Below are positions 34,905 to 42,844 of a stretch of DNA of 48,044 bases, piece after piece; the stretch's first letter is position 1, and each line of letters opens with the position of its first letter. Source of the DNA: UBA8522 sp035528895 (GTDB lineage Bacteria > Acidobacteriota > Aminicenantia > Aminicenantales > UBA8522). The DNA lies in the NCBI GenBank assembly GCA_035528895.1, contig DATKXS010000108.1, positions 1-48,044 of the forward strand, written 5' to 3'. Under the pieces are notes generated by a model. It ran no database searches, had not been told where the DNA came from, and saw only the letters and a list, made by a program, of their open reading frames with translations. The position numbers and the translations under genes are program-made.

Positions 34905-35981
34905 TCAATCGATGATATGGATTTTCGTTTCGACGGGGACGGCATAGGCGTCTTCGGTGACGATGACCAGGCCTTCTTTCAGCCCTTCCCCTTCCACTTC
35001 GACAAGGCCAGATTCGCGCAAGCCGGACTTGACGTGCTTCCGGATGGCCTGGCCGCCTTCAACCAGCACAATCGAGCCTGTGTCTCCTCCCACGGAGTCG
35101 GCGATCAGGCTTGCTTCCGGGACGGCCAGGACGTCGCGGCGCTCTTCGGAGACGATCCGGATCGTCAAAAATTGGCCCGGCTGAAATCCCGCGCCGGCGG
35201 GAATGGCCGCCCGGACGAGCACCGTGTCGGTTTTGGGATCGATATCCTTGCCGACGACAGTCAGCTTCCCGGCGGCCGTGCTCCCCGCGCCGAAGTCGAC
35301 CGGCTGGCCGGGCTTGAGCAGACCAGCTTCGCGGCTGGGGACCTGGGCCGTCACGACCAGACGCTCGAGGGAGATGACTTCGGCCAGGACCGCGTTCGGC
35401 TCGACGAACTGGCCGAGCCGGGCGTTGATCCTGACCACTGTCCCGGCCAGCGGCGCCTTGATTTCAAGAAGGGACAATTCCGTCCGGGCCGCGGCCAGCT
35501 CGCTCCGGGCGGTCGTGAACTGCAACTCGGCTTCCTGAAAGGCCTTCTGCGAGGTCCCGTCAGAGGCGAGGAGTTTCTGCTGGCGTTCATAAACCTGCTC
35601 GGCGAAGGCCAGCGCTTTTTCTGCCTTGGCCACGGCGACCTCAGCCAGCCGGGTGTCGAGACGGAAGAGGACCGCTCCGCGCTCGACCGGACGGCCCTCG
35701 GTGCAGCGGATCTCGGCGAGGATGCCGCCCACCGGGGCCGAAAGATAGGCTCCGGCCGCCGGCTTTCCATCGCCGGGAGGTTCCGGCTCCACGGTTCCGT
35801 AGGCCGTGACGTAACGGTGGAGTGTCGCTCGGACGACCTTCCCGACATGGACGGCGACGTCTGTGACGATTCCCTCTTCCTCACCGGCGGATTTGCGCCC
35901 GAGCCCCTTGATAAGGACGAGGACGGCGGCCCCGGCAACCGCCAGAATGATCAACCCGGTTACGACCTGGCGTCTAGTCAT
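34905..35981 (-). CDS. RND efflux periplasmic adaptor (membrane fusion protein)
   Basis: A 358-residue adaptor that bridges pump and outer-membrane channel. A single N-terminal anchor (GLIILAVAGAAVLVLIKG) is followed by a biotinyl-lipoyl half (VGGILAEIRCTEGRPVERGA near 85), a coiled-coil hairpin rich in Ala, Glu and Lys (about 110-165), and the second lipoyl half (IKAPLAGTVVRINARLGQFV near 170). Beta-barrel and membrane-proximal domains follow. The ATG at 35981 overlaps the stop of the outer-membrane gene by 8 bases (ATGACTAG), which fixes it over a longer frame upstream. The pump gene starts four bases downstream of its stop. Confidence 0.92.
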   Translation of the reverse strand: MTRRQVVTGLIILAVAGAAVLVLIKGLGRKSAGEEEGIVTDVAVHVGKVVRATLHRYVTAYGTVEPEPPGDGKPAAGAYLSAPVGGILAEIRCTEGRPVERGAVLFRLDTRLAEVAVAKAEKALAFAEQVYERQQKLLASDGTSQKAFQEAELQFTTARSELAAARTELSLLEIKAPLAGTVVRINARLGQFVEPNAVLAEVISLERLVVTAQVPSREAGLLKPGQPVDFGAGSTAAGKLTVVGKDIDPKTDTVLVRAAIPAGAGFQPGQFLTIRIVSEERRDVLAVPEASLIADSVGGDTGSIVLVEGGQAIRKHVKSGLRESGLVEVEGEGLKEGLVIVTEDAYAVPVETKIHIID

Positions 35982-37401
35982 CCTTGCGCTCCTTTGCGGG
36001 CCCGGAATCCTCCCGTGCCTTCGTGTAGATCCAATCCCTGACGTCGAGCGGGCTCTGAGCCGCGTTCTCCAGCCGTCCGACCGCTTCCTGGGCCTGGACG
36101 AGGGCTTCCAGCCGGGCCTGCGCGCTCGCGTTGAGCTCGAGCTGGACACCCAGGAGCTCGAGCTTCGATATCTCCCCAACCTCGCGCCTGGTCCTGGCCG
36201 CGGCCTCCTGCCTGTCCAGGTTAGCCAGGAGGTCGTCGGCGGCCTGGGATTTCAGGAGGGCCGAACGGCAGTCCTCGACGGCGGCATCAAGCTCTCCGAT
36301 GACCTGGGATTGGAGAGCCAGGAAGCGGGCGGCGTTTTCCGTGCGCCGGGCCTCGGCCTCGGCGATCGGACCGCGATTGCGGCTGAGGATGGGAAGGTCA
36401 AGCGCCAGTCCGATCGTCCACTTGCTGTCGGTCTGGTCGAGTTGGTAGTTGGGCCCGAGACGGATATCGGGATATTGCTTGGCGATTTCGAGCTGGAGGG
36501 CGGATTGGCTGGCCGCATATTCGGAGAGGGCGGCCAGGATGTCCGACCGGTTGAGCACGGCGTGGCGGCGGACCTCGCCCGCCGGGAAACCAGGGTCGGG
36601 ACGACGGAAGCAGTCGAAGGAGAATGCCACACCCTCCAGCGCCCTGCGCGGCAGACCGAGGGCCGCGGTCAGCTGGGCCAGGGCGTTTTCTTTGATCCGG
36701 GAAGCTTCGATTGCACCCAGCCGGCTTCCGTCGAGCGCGACCCGGGCCTGGGTGAGGTCGTATACGGAGACCTCTCCAGCTTCTTTCTGGAGCTCGAGGA
36801 TCCGGACGATCTCCGCCTGGAGCTTCTGCGCCTCGGCGAGGAGGGACTCCTTCTCGCCGGCCGCATACGCTTCGAGTAAAGCACCTCGCAGCCGGCTGCG
36901 AACTTGCCAGGCCGTGGACAGGATGTTCCAGCGGGCCGCCTCGGCGAGGTGCCGGGCTTCGGCGATCCGGAGGCCGCGCTTGCCGGCGGTCTCGAGCGTG
37001 ATCTCCAGGGAGACCTCCGGGATCCAGGGCGTGACCTCATCGACCGGAGTCGTGGCGTTGTATCCCAGCAGCGGATTCAAGGACGGGTTGGGCCGTTCGC
37101 CGGCCGTGATCCGGCCGCTGCGGGCGACGCCCCACTGGGCGCGGGCGATGTCCATATCGGGGTGATAGTAGAACGCCGCCAGAGTCAAGGACTTGAGGTC
37201 CCAGATGGCCGGCGGCCATTCCTTGGTTTCCTGGTTTTGAAGAAGGAAATCCCTAAGCTCCGGGGAGTCAAGGCGCCGGGCCTCGAAATTTTCTATGATC
37301 TGGGCGGACGCGATCGGCTTGGGGTGAAAGCGGACGCACACGACCGCCGCCATAAGGACCACCGCCAGGCCAACGATCTTGAAAAACGGGATCGGCTTCA
37401 C
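35974..37401 (-). CDS. TolC-family outer-membrane efflux protein
   Basis: A 475-residue outer-membrane factor. An export signal (FFKIVGLAVVLMAAVVCVRF) is followed by a repeated pattern of long amphipathic helices with A-x-x-x-L heptads (LAEAARWNILSTAWQVRSRL near 145, and the matching half near 380). Conserved family stretches are TLAAFYYHPDMDIARAQWGV near 75 and LPILSRNRGPIAEAEARR near 335. It is the CusC/CzcC-like type that supplies the exit duct for the adaptor and pump encoded next. It starts at a GTG at 37401 with AAAGG seven bases upstream. First gene of the efflux operon, with a good promoter. Confidence 0.9.
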   Translation of the reverse strand: MKPIPFFKIVGLAVVLMAAVVCVRFHPKPIASAQIIENFEARRLDSPELRDFLLQNQETKEWPPAIWDLKSLTLAAFYYHPDMDIARAQWGVARSGRITAGERPNPSLNPLLGYNATTPVDEVTPWIPEVSLEITLETAGKRGLRIAEARHLAEAARWNILSTAWQVRSRLRGALLEAYAAGEKESLLAEAQKLQAEIVRILELQKEAGEVSVYDLTQARVALDGSRLGAIEASRIKENALAQLTAALGLPRRALEGVAFSFDCFRRPDPGFPAGEVRRHAVLNRSDILAALSEYAASQSALQLEIAKQYPDIRLGPNYQLDQTDSKWTIGLALDLPILSRNRGPIAEAEARRTENAARFLALQSQVIGELDAAVEDCRSALLKSQAADDLLANLDRQEAAARTRREVGEISKLELLGVQLELNASAQARLEALVQAQEAVGRLENAAQSPLDVRDWIYTKAREDSGPAKERKDD

Positions 37402-37480
37402 AAAAACGCCTTTCTCCGCCCTTTAGCTCCGGATCATCCGCAGGTCCTGGGCAGGGCGAGATGATTCTGAAAGATACAAT

Positions 37481-37509
37481 ATTATCGATAATGCGACATT
37501 GTTTTTCAA
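37481..37509 (-). promoter_or_regulatory. Promoter of the RND efflux operon
   Basis: On the minus strand TTGAAA (37504-37509), exactly 17 bp, GATAAT (37481-37486). The leader is about 75 nt. The adjoining gap 37510-37696 is AT-rich and holds no gene that I can support. Confidence 0.65.
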
Positions 37510-37696
37510 CTGAATTAATTTTCATGTCCCCTTCAGTTTCCTATCGGCCGGTCCATGAAACCCGCCGATTCCTGAGAGAAATCTTTGCCTTGATCAAAAA
37601 GACGTCAAGGATGCCGTGGGCTTTCTTGATAAAATAATACAAAATCTATAAAATTTATCAGAATAATAATTTCAATTCAAGTCGGGATGGAAGGCC

Positions 37697-38074
37697 TCAG
37701 GGCCGGAAGACCTTGAGGTCTACCTCTTTGATCATCCGGTAGTGCCGGTCGTTGGCGGTGAGGAGTGTTTCCCCGTGGACGATGGCCGTGGACACGATCA
37801 GGGCGTCGCTGAAAGTTAGGCTCCCGGCCAAGAAGTGCCTTTCGACATAGAAAACGGCCTTGGCCGAGATTTCCTCGCTGATATATAGGATCCTGGCGTT
37901 CCAAGAACGGAACATCTTTCTGAGGAGCCGGAGCTCCTCCTTGTTTCTCATGCCCTGGAGAAGCTCCGCGTATGTCACGACGGAGAGAGAGAAACCCTCT
38001 TCCCTTTCCAGAGCGGCTTTCGCCCGTGGATTGCCCCGCATGTGCCAAATGAGAATATCCGTGTCGACGATCAT
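37697..38074 (-). CDS. PIN-domain toxin, VapC-like
   Basis: A 125-residue predicted ribonuclease toxin. It starts MIVDTDILIWHMRGNPRA, with the first PIN acidic residue in VDTD. Further acidic sites are TYAELLQGM (Glu near 40), LTFSDALIVSTA (Asp near 90) and LTANDRHYRMI (Asp near 110), giving the usual four-acid Mg2+ site. The ATG at 38074 overlaps the stop of the antitoxin gene (ATGA). A longer frame exists but is antitoxin sequence read in another frame. The pair lies between the efflux operon and a lipoprotein gene, a typical scattered position. RNA target unknown. Confidence 0.9.
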   Translation of the reverse strand: MIVDTDILIWHMRGNPRAKAALEREEGFSLSVVTYAELLQGMRNKEELRLLRKMFRSWNARILYISEEISAKAVFYVERHFLAGSLTFSDALIVSTAIVHGETLLTANDRHYRMIKEVDLKVFRP

Positions 38075-38310
38075 CTGAAGCGGCCCCGCCGAGCCTCCCG
38101 AATGAACCGCTCCACATCGGCGACTTTGGGATTGTCCTTCCAAATGCCGAAGAGCCGGGGAGGCGCCTCGGGTTTCTCACGGGTTATTTCGAGAGGGACG
38201 ATTTTCGCTCGGGGCCGGCCCCGGAATGTGATAATCACTTCTTCCCCACGGGAAACCGCGTGCAGGATCGCCCGGGAATGGAACCTCAGGTCTTTCGCCG
38301 TCGCGATCAT
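38071..38310 (-). CDS. Phd/YefM-family antitoxin
   Basis: A 79-residue antitoxin. MIATAKDLRFHSRAILHAVS and GEEVIITFRGRPRAKIVPLE form the Phd/YefM DNA-binding fold. The acidic/basic C-terminus (NPKVADVERFIREARRGRFR) would bind the PIN toxin. I chose the ATG at 38310, which has the site AGAAGG seven bases upstream and the family's usual start. An ATG nine codons earlier lies only five bases from the -10 box, so it would need leaderless translation. It probably represses its own promoter, as known for this family. Confidence 0.85.
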   Translation of the reverse strand: MIATAKDLRFHSRAILHAVSRGEEVIITFRGRPRAKIVPLEITREKPEAPPRLFGIWKDNPKVADVERFIREARRGRFR

Positions 38311-38342
38311 TTCTAAGCCTTCTTCTTTAATATTCATTTCAT

Positions 38343-38371
38343 AGTGTATATTTAATACGCGTTTTTGTCAA
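38343..38371 (-). promoter_or_regulatory. Promoter of the toxin-antitoxin operon
   Basis: On the minus strand a perfect TTGACA (38366-38371), 17 bp, TACACT (38343-38348). No strong inverted repeat is visible beyond short AT-rich symmetry around the -10 box. Confidence 0.75.
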
Positions 38372-38584
38372 GCCGACTTCCCTGCCGTCCTCTGCATCAT
38401 AGTCTTTGGCCCGGCTGCATATCCGGAGCGCCTATCGATCTCCCTTGTATTAGACGCGGGCGAAACGGTTTCTTTCTCGATCCCCGCAAGCTATTTATTT
38501 AAATCCGGTATTTGCCGGGTCGGGCTGCGATCTGTGAACCTTTCCACGCCGGATTCCGTATCATAAGGTGTGGAGGGTAAAGCG

Positions 38585-39286
38585 ATGAAGCACAGGTTAG
38601 GATTGATCATCCTGGGGTGCGCCGCCCTTGCTTTGGTGGCCTGCGAGGATATGGGCAATCTCACCACCGACACAAAGACGGTCGAAGCGGCCGGGGCCGA
38701 AGCCGTCGAGGTGAACGTGAAGATGGGGGCTGGAGAGCTTCAGGTCTCCGGCGGGGCGCAGGCTCTAATGGAGGCTGAGTTCACTCACAGAACAAGGCGG
38801 CGGGCGCCCGAAGTCGACTACCAGATCTCCGGCACGAAAGGCATCTTGACGGTCCGGCACAGGCGTTCGGGAGGACTTTTTCTCGGCAACTCCAAGAACG
38901 ACTGGGACGTCCGGCTCAGCAACAGAATTCCCATCGACCTGGAGATCGACATGGGCGCCGGTGAGAGCAGACTTGACCTGGCGGAAGTTGACCTCCGTTC
39001 GCTTACGGTCGATATGGGGGTGGGCGAAATGAAGCTCGATCTCCGGAGGAAGCACGAGCGCGACCTGGACGTGAGCATTGACGGGGGGATCGGCAGCGGC
39101 ACTATCTATCTCCCCGGGAATGTCGGTGTCCGGGTCCGGGTCGACGGCGGGATCGGTTCGGTCCACGCTCCCGGTTTCGCCAAGAACGGCCACGTCTATA
39201 CAAATGAAGCTTACGGAAAATCGCCGGTCACGATCGATATCAGCGTCGACGCCGGGATCGGGAGCATCGACCTCAGGCTCGACTGA
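38585..39286 (+). CDS. Toastrack-type (LiaF/DUF4097-like) lipoprotein
   Basis: A 233-residue lipoprotein. The signal ends in the lipobox LVAC near residue 19. The mature part has repeated beta strands with the motif [MG]-G-x-G-[EI] (VKMGAGELQVSGGA, IDMGAGESRLDL, VDMGVGEMKLDL, DGGIGSGTIYLP, DAGIGSIDLRLD). This is the right-handed stacked-strand pattern of the toastrack/DUF2154/DUF4097 group, some of which take part in envelope-stress sensing. No partner sensor gene adjoins it here. The ATG at 38585 follows GGAGGG; an in-frame GTG five codons earlier overlaps that site and is unlikely. Confidence 0.8.
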   Translation: MKHRLGLIILGCAALALVACEDMGNLTTDTKTVEAAGAEAVEVNVKMGAGELQVSGGAQALMEAEFTHRTRRRAPEVDYQISGTKGILTVRHRRSGGLFLGNSKNDWDVRLSNRIPIDLEIDMGAGESRLDLAEVDLRSLTVDMGVGEMKLDLRRKHERDLDVSIDGGIGSGTIYLPGNVGVRVRVDGGIGSVHAPGFAKNGHVYTNEAYGKSPVTIDISVDAGIGSIDLRLD

Positions 39287-39317
39287 GCACATCGGGTTCA
39301 AAGAACAGAGATAAAAC

Positions 39318-39420
39318 GGACGGCCCTATTTTTTTCACCCTCACCCTCTCCCTCTGCCCTCTCCCATCAAGGGAGAGGGGAATAAATAGGACCGTCCCCA
39401 GTTTCTTTGGACCGTCCCCA
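39318..39420 (-). repeat. Dispersed palindromic repeat family A, long copy (inverted)
   Basis: In reverse orientation this copy matches the one at 9881-10007: ends GGACGGCCCTATTTTTT and AATAAATAGGACCGTCCCC, with an inner hairpin CCCTCTCCC/GGGAGAGGG and a CCCTCACCCTCTCCCTC run. A second end, GGACCGTCCCCA (39409-39420), follows directly, as if two ends had been joined. No gene lies in 39287-39562. Confidence 0.75.
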
Positions 39421-39562
39421 TTTTTGTTTTTGCTCCCCATGGCCTCCGGCTTTTCTCGTTATTCTTCGTTCCAATTTCCTTGTCGATTTTTTTATGGTCA
39501 TCCCCTATCCAAAATTGATATATTGAGATTTCTCCTTAGACCGTATCCTCACGGAGGTAACA

Positions 39563-42500
39563 ATGAAAAAAGCCCTCGCCCTTGGCTTCATCGCCGTCTT
39601 TGTTATTTCGGCTGTTGCTTGGTGTGAAACCAAGCCGGCGGAAAAAAAGGGTCTCCTTACCGCGGAGGTCCTGTCTGGACTCGAATTCCGGAATATCGGA
39701 CCGGGCCTGATGTCCGGCCGGATCAGCGATATTGCCATCCACCCCAAGAACCGGAGCTTGTGGTATGTGGCCGTTGGATCGGGCGGCGTCTGGAAAACCG
39801 AGAACGCCGGCACGACCTGGACGCCCATCTTCGACGGCCAGGGATCGTACTCCATCGGCTGCCTCACTCTAGACCCCAATAACCCGGAGGTCGTCTGGGT
39901 GGGAACGGGAGAGAACGTCAGTGGCCGTCATGTCGGCTTCGGCGACGGCGTCTATAAAAGCCTCAACGGCGGGAAGACCTGGACGAACATGGGCCTGGCC
40001 AAATCAGAGCACATCGCCCGGATCCTTGTCGATCCACGAAATTCCAGCACCGTCTATGTGGCCGCCGAAGGACCGCTCTGGTCGCCGGGTGGGGAGCGCG
40101 GGCTCTACAAGAGCGCCGACGGCGGAAAAACATGGACTCTCTCCCTCGAGATCAGCAAGGATACCGGTGTCACCAGCGCCGAATTCGATCCTTCGAACCC
40201 CGACGTCATCTATGCGGCGGCCTACCAGCGCCGCCGCTCTGTGGCCGCCTTCATGGGCGGAGGACCCGAGTCTTCCATCCACAAGTCCGAAGACGCCGGG
40301 AAGACTTGGCGGAAGCTGACGGTCGGGCTGCCGGGCGGCGACAAGGGGAAGATCGGCCTCGCCGTCTCCCCGATCAACTCCAACGTTGTCTATGCCACGG
40401 TCGAGGCCGGCCCCGAAGAGAAGGGCTTCTATCGCTCCGCTGACCGGGGCGAGAGCTGGGAGAAGCGCAATTCCTACACGAGCGGCGGCACGGGCCCCCA
40501 CTATTACCAGGAGATCTTCGCCGACCCCAATGTCTTCGACCGCGTCTATCAGATGGACCCGATGACGAGAGTGACCGAAGACGGCGGAAAAACATGGCGT
40601 CCTGTCGGCGAGAAGAACAAGCACGTCGACAACCACGCTTTGGCCTTTGTCAAAGGTGATCCCGACTACATCCTCGACGGGTGCGACGGGGGGGTGTATG
40701 AGACGCGCGACCGGGGCAAGACCTGGCGCTTTTTCGACAACCTCCCGGTGACCCAGTTCTACAAACTGGCCCTGGACAATGCCCTCCCCTTCTATAACGT
40801 CCACGGCGGCACCCAGGACAACGGCAGCCAGCTTGGCCCCTCCCGCACCCTTAACGCCCATGGGATCGGCAACTCTGACTGGGTCATCACCTACGGCGCC
40901 GACGGCTATGCCTGCGCTATCGACCCCGAGGACCCAAACATGATCTACGTCGAGTGGCAGGAGGGAAACCTCCTCCGCTATGACAAGAAAAGCCAGGAGG
41001 CCGTCTACGTCAGCCCCAAGCCGGAGCCAAACGACCCGCCGCTCCGCTTCAACTGGGACTCGCCGGTCCACATCAGCCCGCACTCCCACACGCGCATCTA
41101 CTACGCGTCGCAATTCCTATGGAGAAGCGATAACCGCGGCGATTCCTGGACGAGGATCAGCCCCGACCTCACCCGGAGTATCTTCCGGCTCGAGCAGCCG
41201 ATCATGGACAAGGCCTGGAGCGTCGACGCCCTTTGGGACCATGGCGCTATGTCGATGTTCTCGACGATCACGACCATCGACGAGTCGCGGCTCCAGGAAG
41301 GCCTCATCTATGTGGGAACGGACGATGGGCTGATCCAAGTGACCGAGGACGGCGGAAAGTCGTGGCGGAGGCTCGACAAGATCGCGGGTCTGCCGGACTC
41401 TTTCTTCGTCAACGAGATCAAGGCCTCCAAGCATGACAAGGATACGGTGTTCGCGGCCGTCGACAACCATAAGACCGGCGATTATAAGCCCTATCTTTTG
41501 AAGAGCAGCGATCGGGGAAAGACCTGGGCCAATATCGCCGGAGACCTACCGCCGCGGACCATCATCTGGGCTGTCGCCCAGGACCACATCGAGAAGGATC
41601 TGCTGTTCGCCGGCACCGAATTCGGGATCTTTGCGACCTTCAACGGCGGCCTCCACTGGATCAAGCTGGGAGGCGGCGTCCCGACCATCTCCTTCCGCGA
41701 CATCGAAGTCCAGGAGCGGGAGAGCGATCTCGTGGGCGCGTCCTTCGGCCGGGGTTTCTTCATCCTCGACGACTACTCGCCTCTGCGGCGGCTGAGCGAG
41801 GAGACTCTCCAAGACGAGGTCGTGCTCTTCCCGGCCAAGAAAACGCTCGAGTATATCCCGCTCCGGCCGCTGGACTCGAGCGGCAAGGGGTGTCTGGGCG
41901 ACGGATTCTATGTCGCGGCCAACCCGCCCTTCGGCGCCGTCTTCACTTATTATCTCAAGGAGTCGCTCAAGACCGGGGCCGAGGCGCGGCGCGAAGAAGA
42001 AAAGCGCCTCGATGAAGCCGGAAAACAGGTCCCCTTCCCCGGCTGGGAAAAGCTGAGGAAGGAGGATACGGAGGACAAACCGGAGATCGTCCTGACCATC
42101 GCCGACAAGTCGGGCCAGGTCATCCGCCGGACCACGGGTCCTGTCTCCCAGGGGATCCATCGGGTCGCCTGGAACCTGCGCTATCCGCCGGTCGAGCCGA
42201 TCGAGCTCGAAGCGACGGAGCGCGAAGAATGGGAATGGAATCCGGAGGGCCCACTGGTCGTGCCGGGAACATTCACGGTGTCGCTGGCCAAGAAAGAAAA
42301 CGGCGTCTTGACGCCTCTCGCCGGGCCCCAAACATTCACCGTGGAATCATTGGGACTGGCCACTCTCGAAGAAAAGGACCGCCAGGCCCTGCTGGATTTC
42401 CAGAAAAAGGCCGGCGAGCTGCAGCGGGCGATGATGGGTGCCGGAGCGGCGGCTGAAGAAGCGGCCAAGAGCATCCGCTACCTGAAGAAAGCGCTGCTGG

Positions 42501-42844
42501 AGACACCCCAGGCCGACCCGAAACTCCTGGAACGGGCGAAGGATCTAGAAGGACGGCTGCAGGAATCTCTCCGCGCGCTTAACGGCGACCGGACGCTCAG
42601 GCGCCGCAGCGAAGCCTCTTCGCCCGGGCTCATCCAGCGGGTCAGCGCTCAGCTCACCACCACCTGCCCGATTACGGAAACAATGAAGCGCAATTATGAG
42701 ATCGCCGCCGGCACTTTTGGAAACCTGTTGGAGGAGATGCGCGTCCTCATCGACCAGGACATCCAGAAACTGGGGGATGACCTGGAGGCCGCCGGCGCGC
42801 CCTGGACTCCGGGCCGCCGCCTGCCGGTCTGGAAGAAAAAATAG
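39563..42844 (+). CDS. Secreted BNR/VPS10-like beta-propeller protein
   Basis: A 1093-residue exported protein. A signal peptide (KKALALGFIAVFVISAVAWC) is followed by about 700 residues holding at least nine Asp-box/BNR motifs of the S-x-D-x-G-x-T-W type (SLNGGKTWT, SADGGKTWT, SEDAGKTWR, SADRGESWE, TEDGGKTWR, TRDRGKTWR, SDNRGDSWT, TEDGGKSWR, SSDRGKTWA). These make one or two beta-propellers of the sortilin/VPS10 or sialidase-like superfamily. An Ig-like segment (TREEEWEWNPEGPLVVPGTF-type region near 890) and a helical tail follow. Such proteins are often annotated as glycosyl hydrolases without proof, and I see no catalytic set. The ATG follows CGGAGG. Confidence 0.85.
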   Translation: MKKALALGFIAVFVISAVAWCETKPAEKKGLLTAEVLSGLEFRNIGPGLMSGRISDIAIHPKNRSLWYVAVGSGGVWKTENAGTTWTPIFDGQGSYSIGCLTLDPNNPEVVWVGTGENVSGRHVGFGDGVYKSLNGGKTWTNMGLAKSEHIARILVDPRNSSTVYVAAEGPLWSPGGERGLYKSADGGKTWTLSLEISKDTGVTSAEFDPSNPDVIYAAAYQRRRSVAAFMGGGPESSIHKSEDAGKTWRKLTVGLPGGDKGKIGLAVSPINSNVVYATVEAGPEEKGFYRSADRGESWEKRNSYTSGGTGPHYYQEIFADPNVFDRVYQMDPMTRVTEDGGKTWRPVGEKNKHVDNHALAFVKGDPDYILDGCDGGVYETRDRGKTWRFFDNLPVTQFYKLALDNALPFYNVHGGTQDNGSQLGPSRTLNAHGIGNSDWVITYGADGYACAIDPEDPNMIYVEWQEGNLLRYDKKSQEAVYVSPKPEPNDPPLRFNWDSPVHISPHSHTRIYYASQFLWRSDNRGDSWTRISPDLTRSIFRLEQPIMDKAWSVDALWDHGAMSMFSTITTIDESRLQEGLIYVGTDDGLIQVTEDGGKSWRRLDKIAGLPDSFFVNEIKASKHDKDTVFAAVDNHKTGDYKPYLLKSSDRGKTWANIAGDLPPRTIIWAVAQDHIEKDLLFAGTEFGIFATFNGGLHWIKLGGGVPTISFRDIEVQERESDLVGASFGRGFFILDDYSPLRRLSEETLQDEVVLFPAKKTLEYIPLRPLDSSGKGCLGDGFYVAANPPFGAVFTYYLKESLKTGAEARREEEKRLDEAGKQVPFPGWEKLRKEDTEDKPEIVLTIADKSGQVIRRTTGPVSQGIHRVAWNLRYPPVEPIELEATEREEWEWNPEGPLVVPGTFTVSLAKKENGVLTPLAGPQTFTVESLGLATLEEKDRQALLDFQKKAGELQRAMMGAGAAAEEAAKSIRYLKKALLETPQADPKLLERAKDLEGRLQESLRALNGDRTLRRRSEASSPGLIQRVSAQLTTTCPITETMKRNYEIAAGTFGNLLEEMRVLIDQDIQKLGDDLEAAGAPWTPGRRLPVWKKK

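Noticed and set aside
37268..37525. Frame over the start of the outer-membrane efflux gene and its promoter
   Set aside because: No ribosome site, unusual composition, and it overlaps both a clear gene start and a clear promoter.
38075..38143. A longer start for the PIN toxin
   Set aside because: The extension is antitoxin coding sequence read in another frame; the ATGA overlap at 38071-38074 is the normal toxin-antitoxin arrangement.
39563..42844. Calling the BNR-repeat protein a sialidase or xyloglucanase
   Set aside because: Asp-box repeats only show the propeller fold; I see no catalytic set that would justify an enzyme name.
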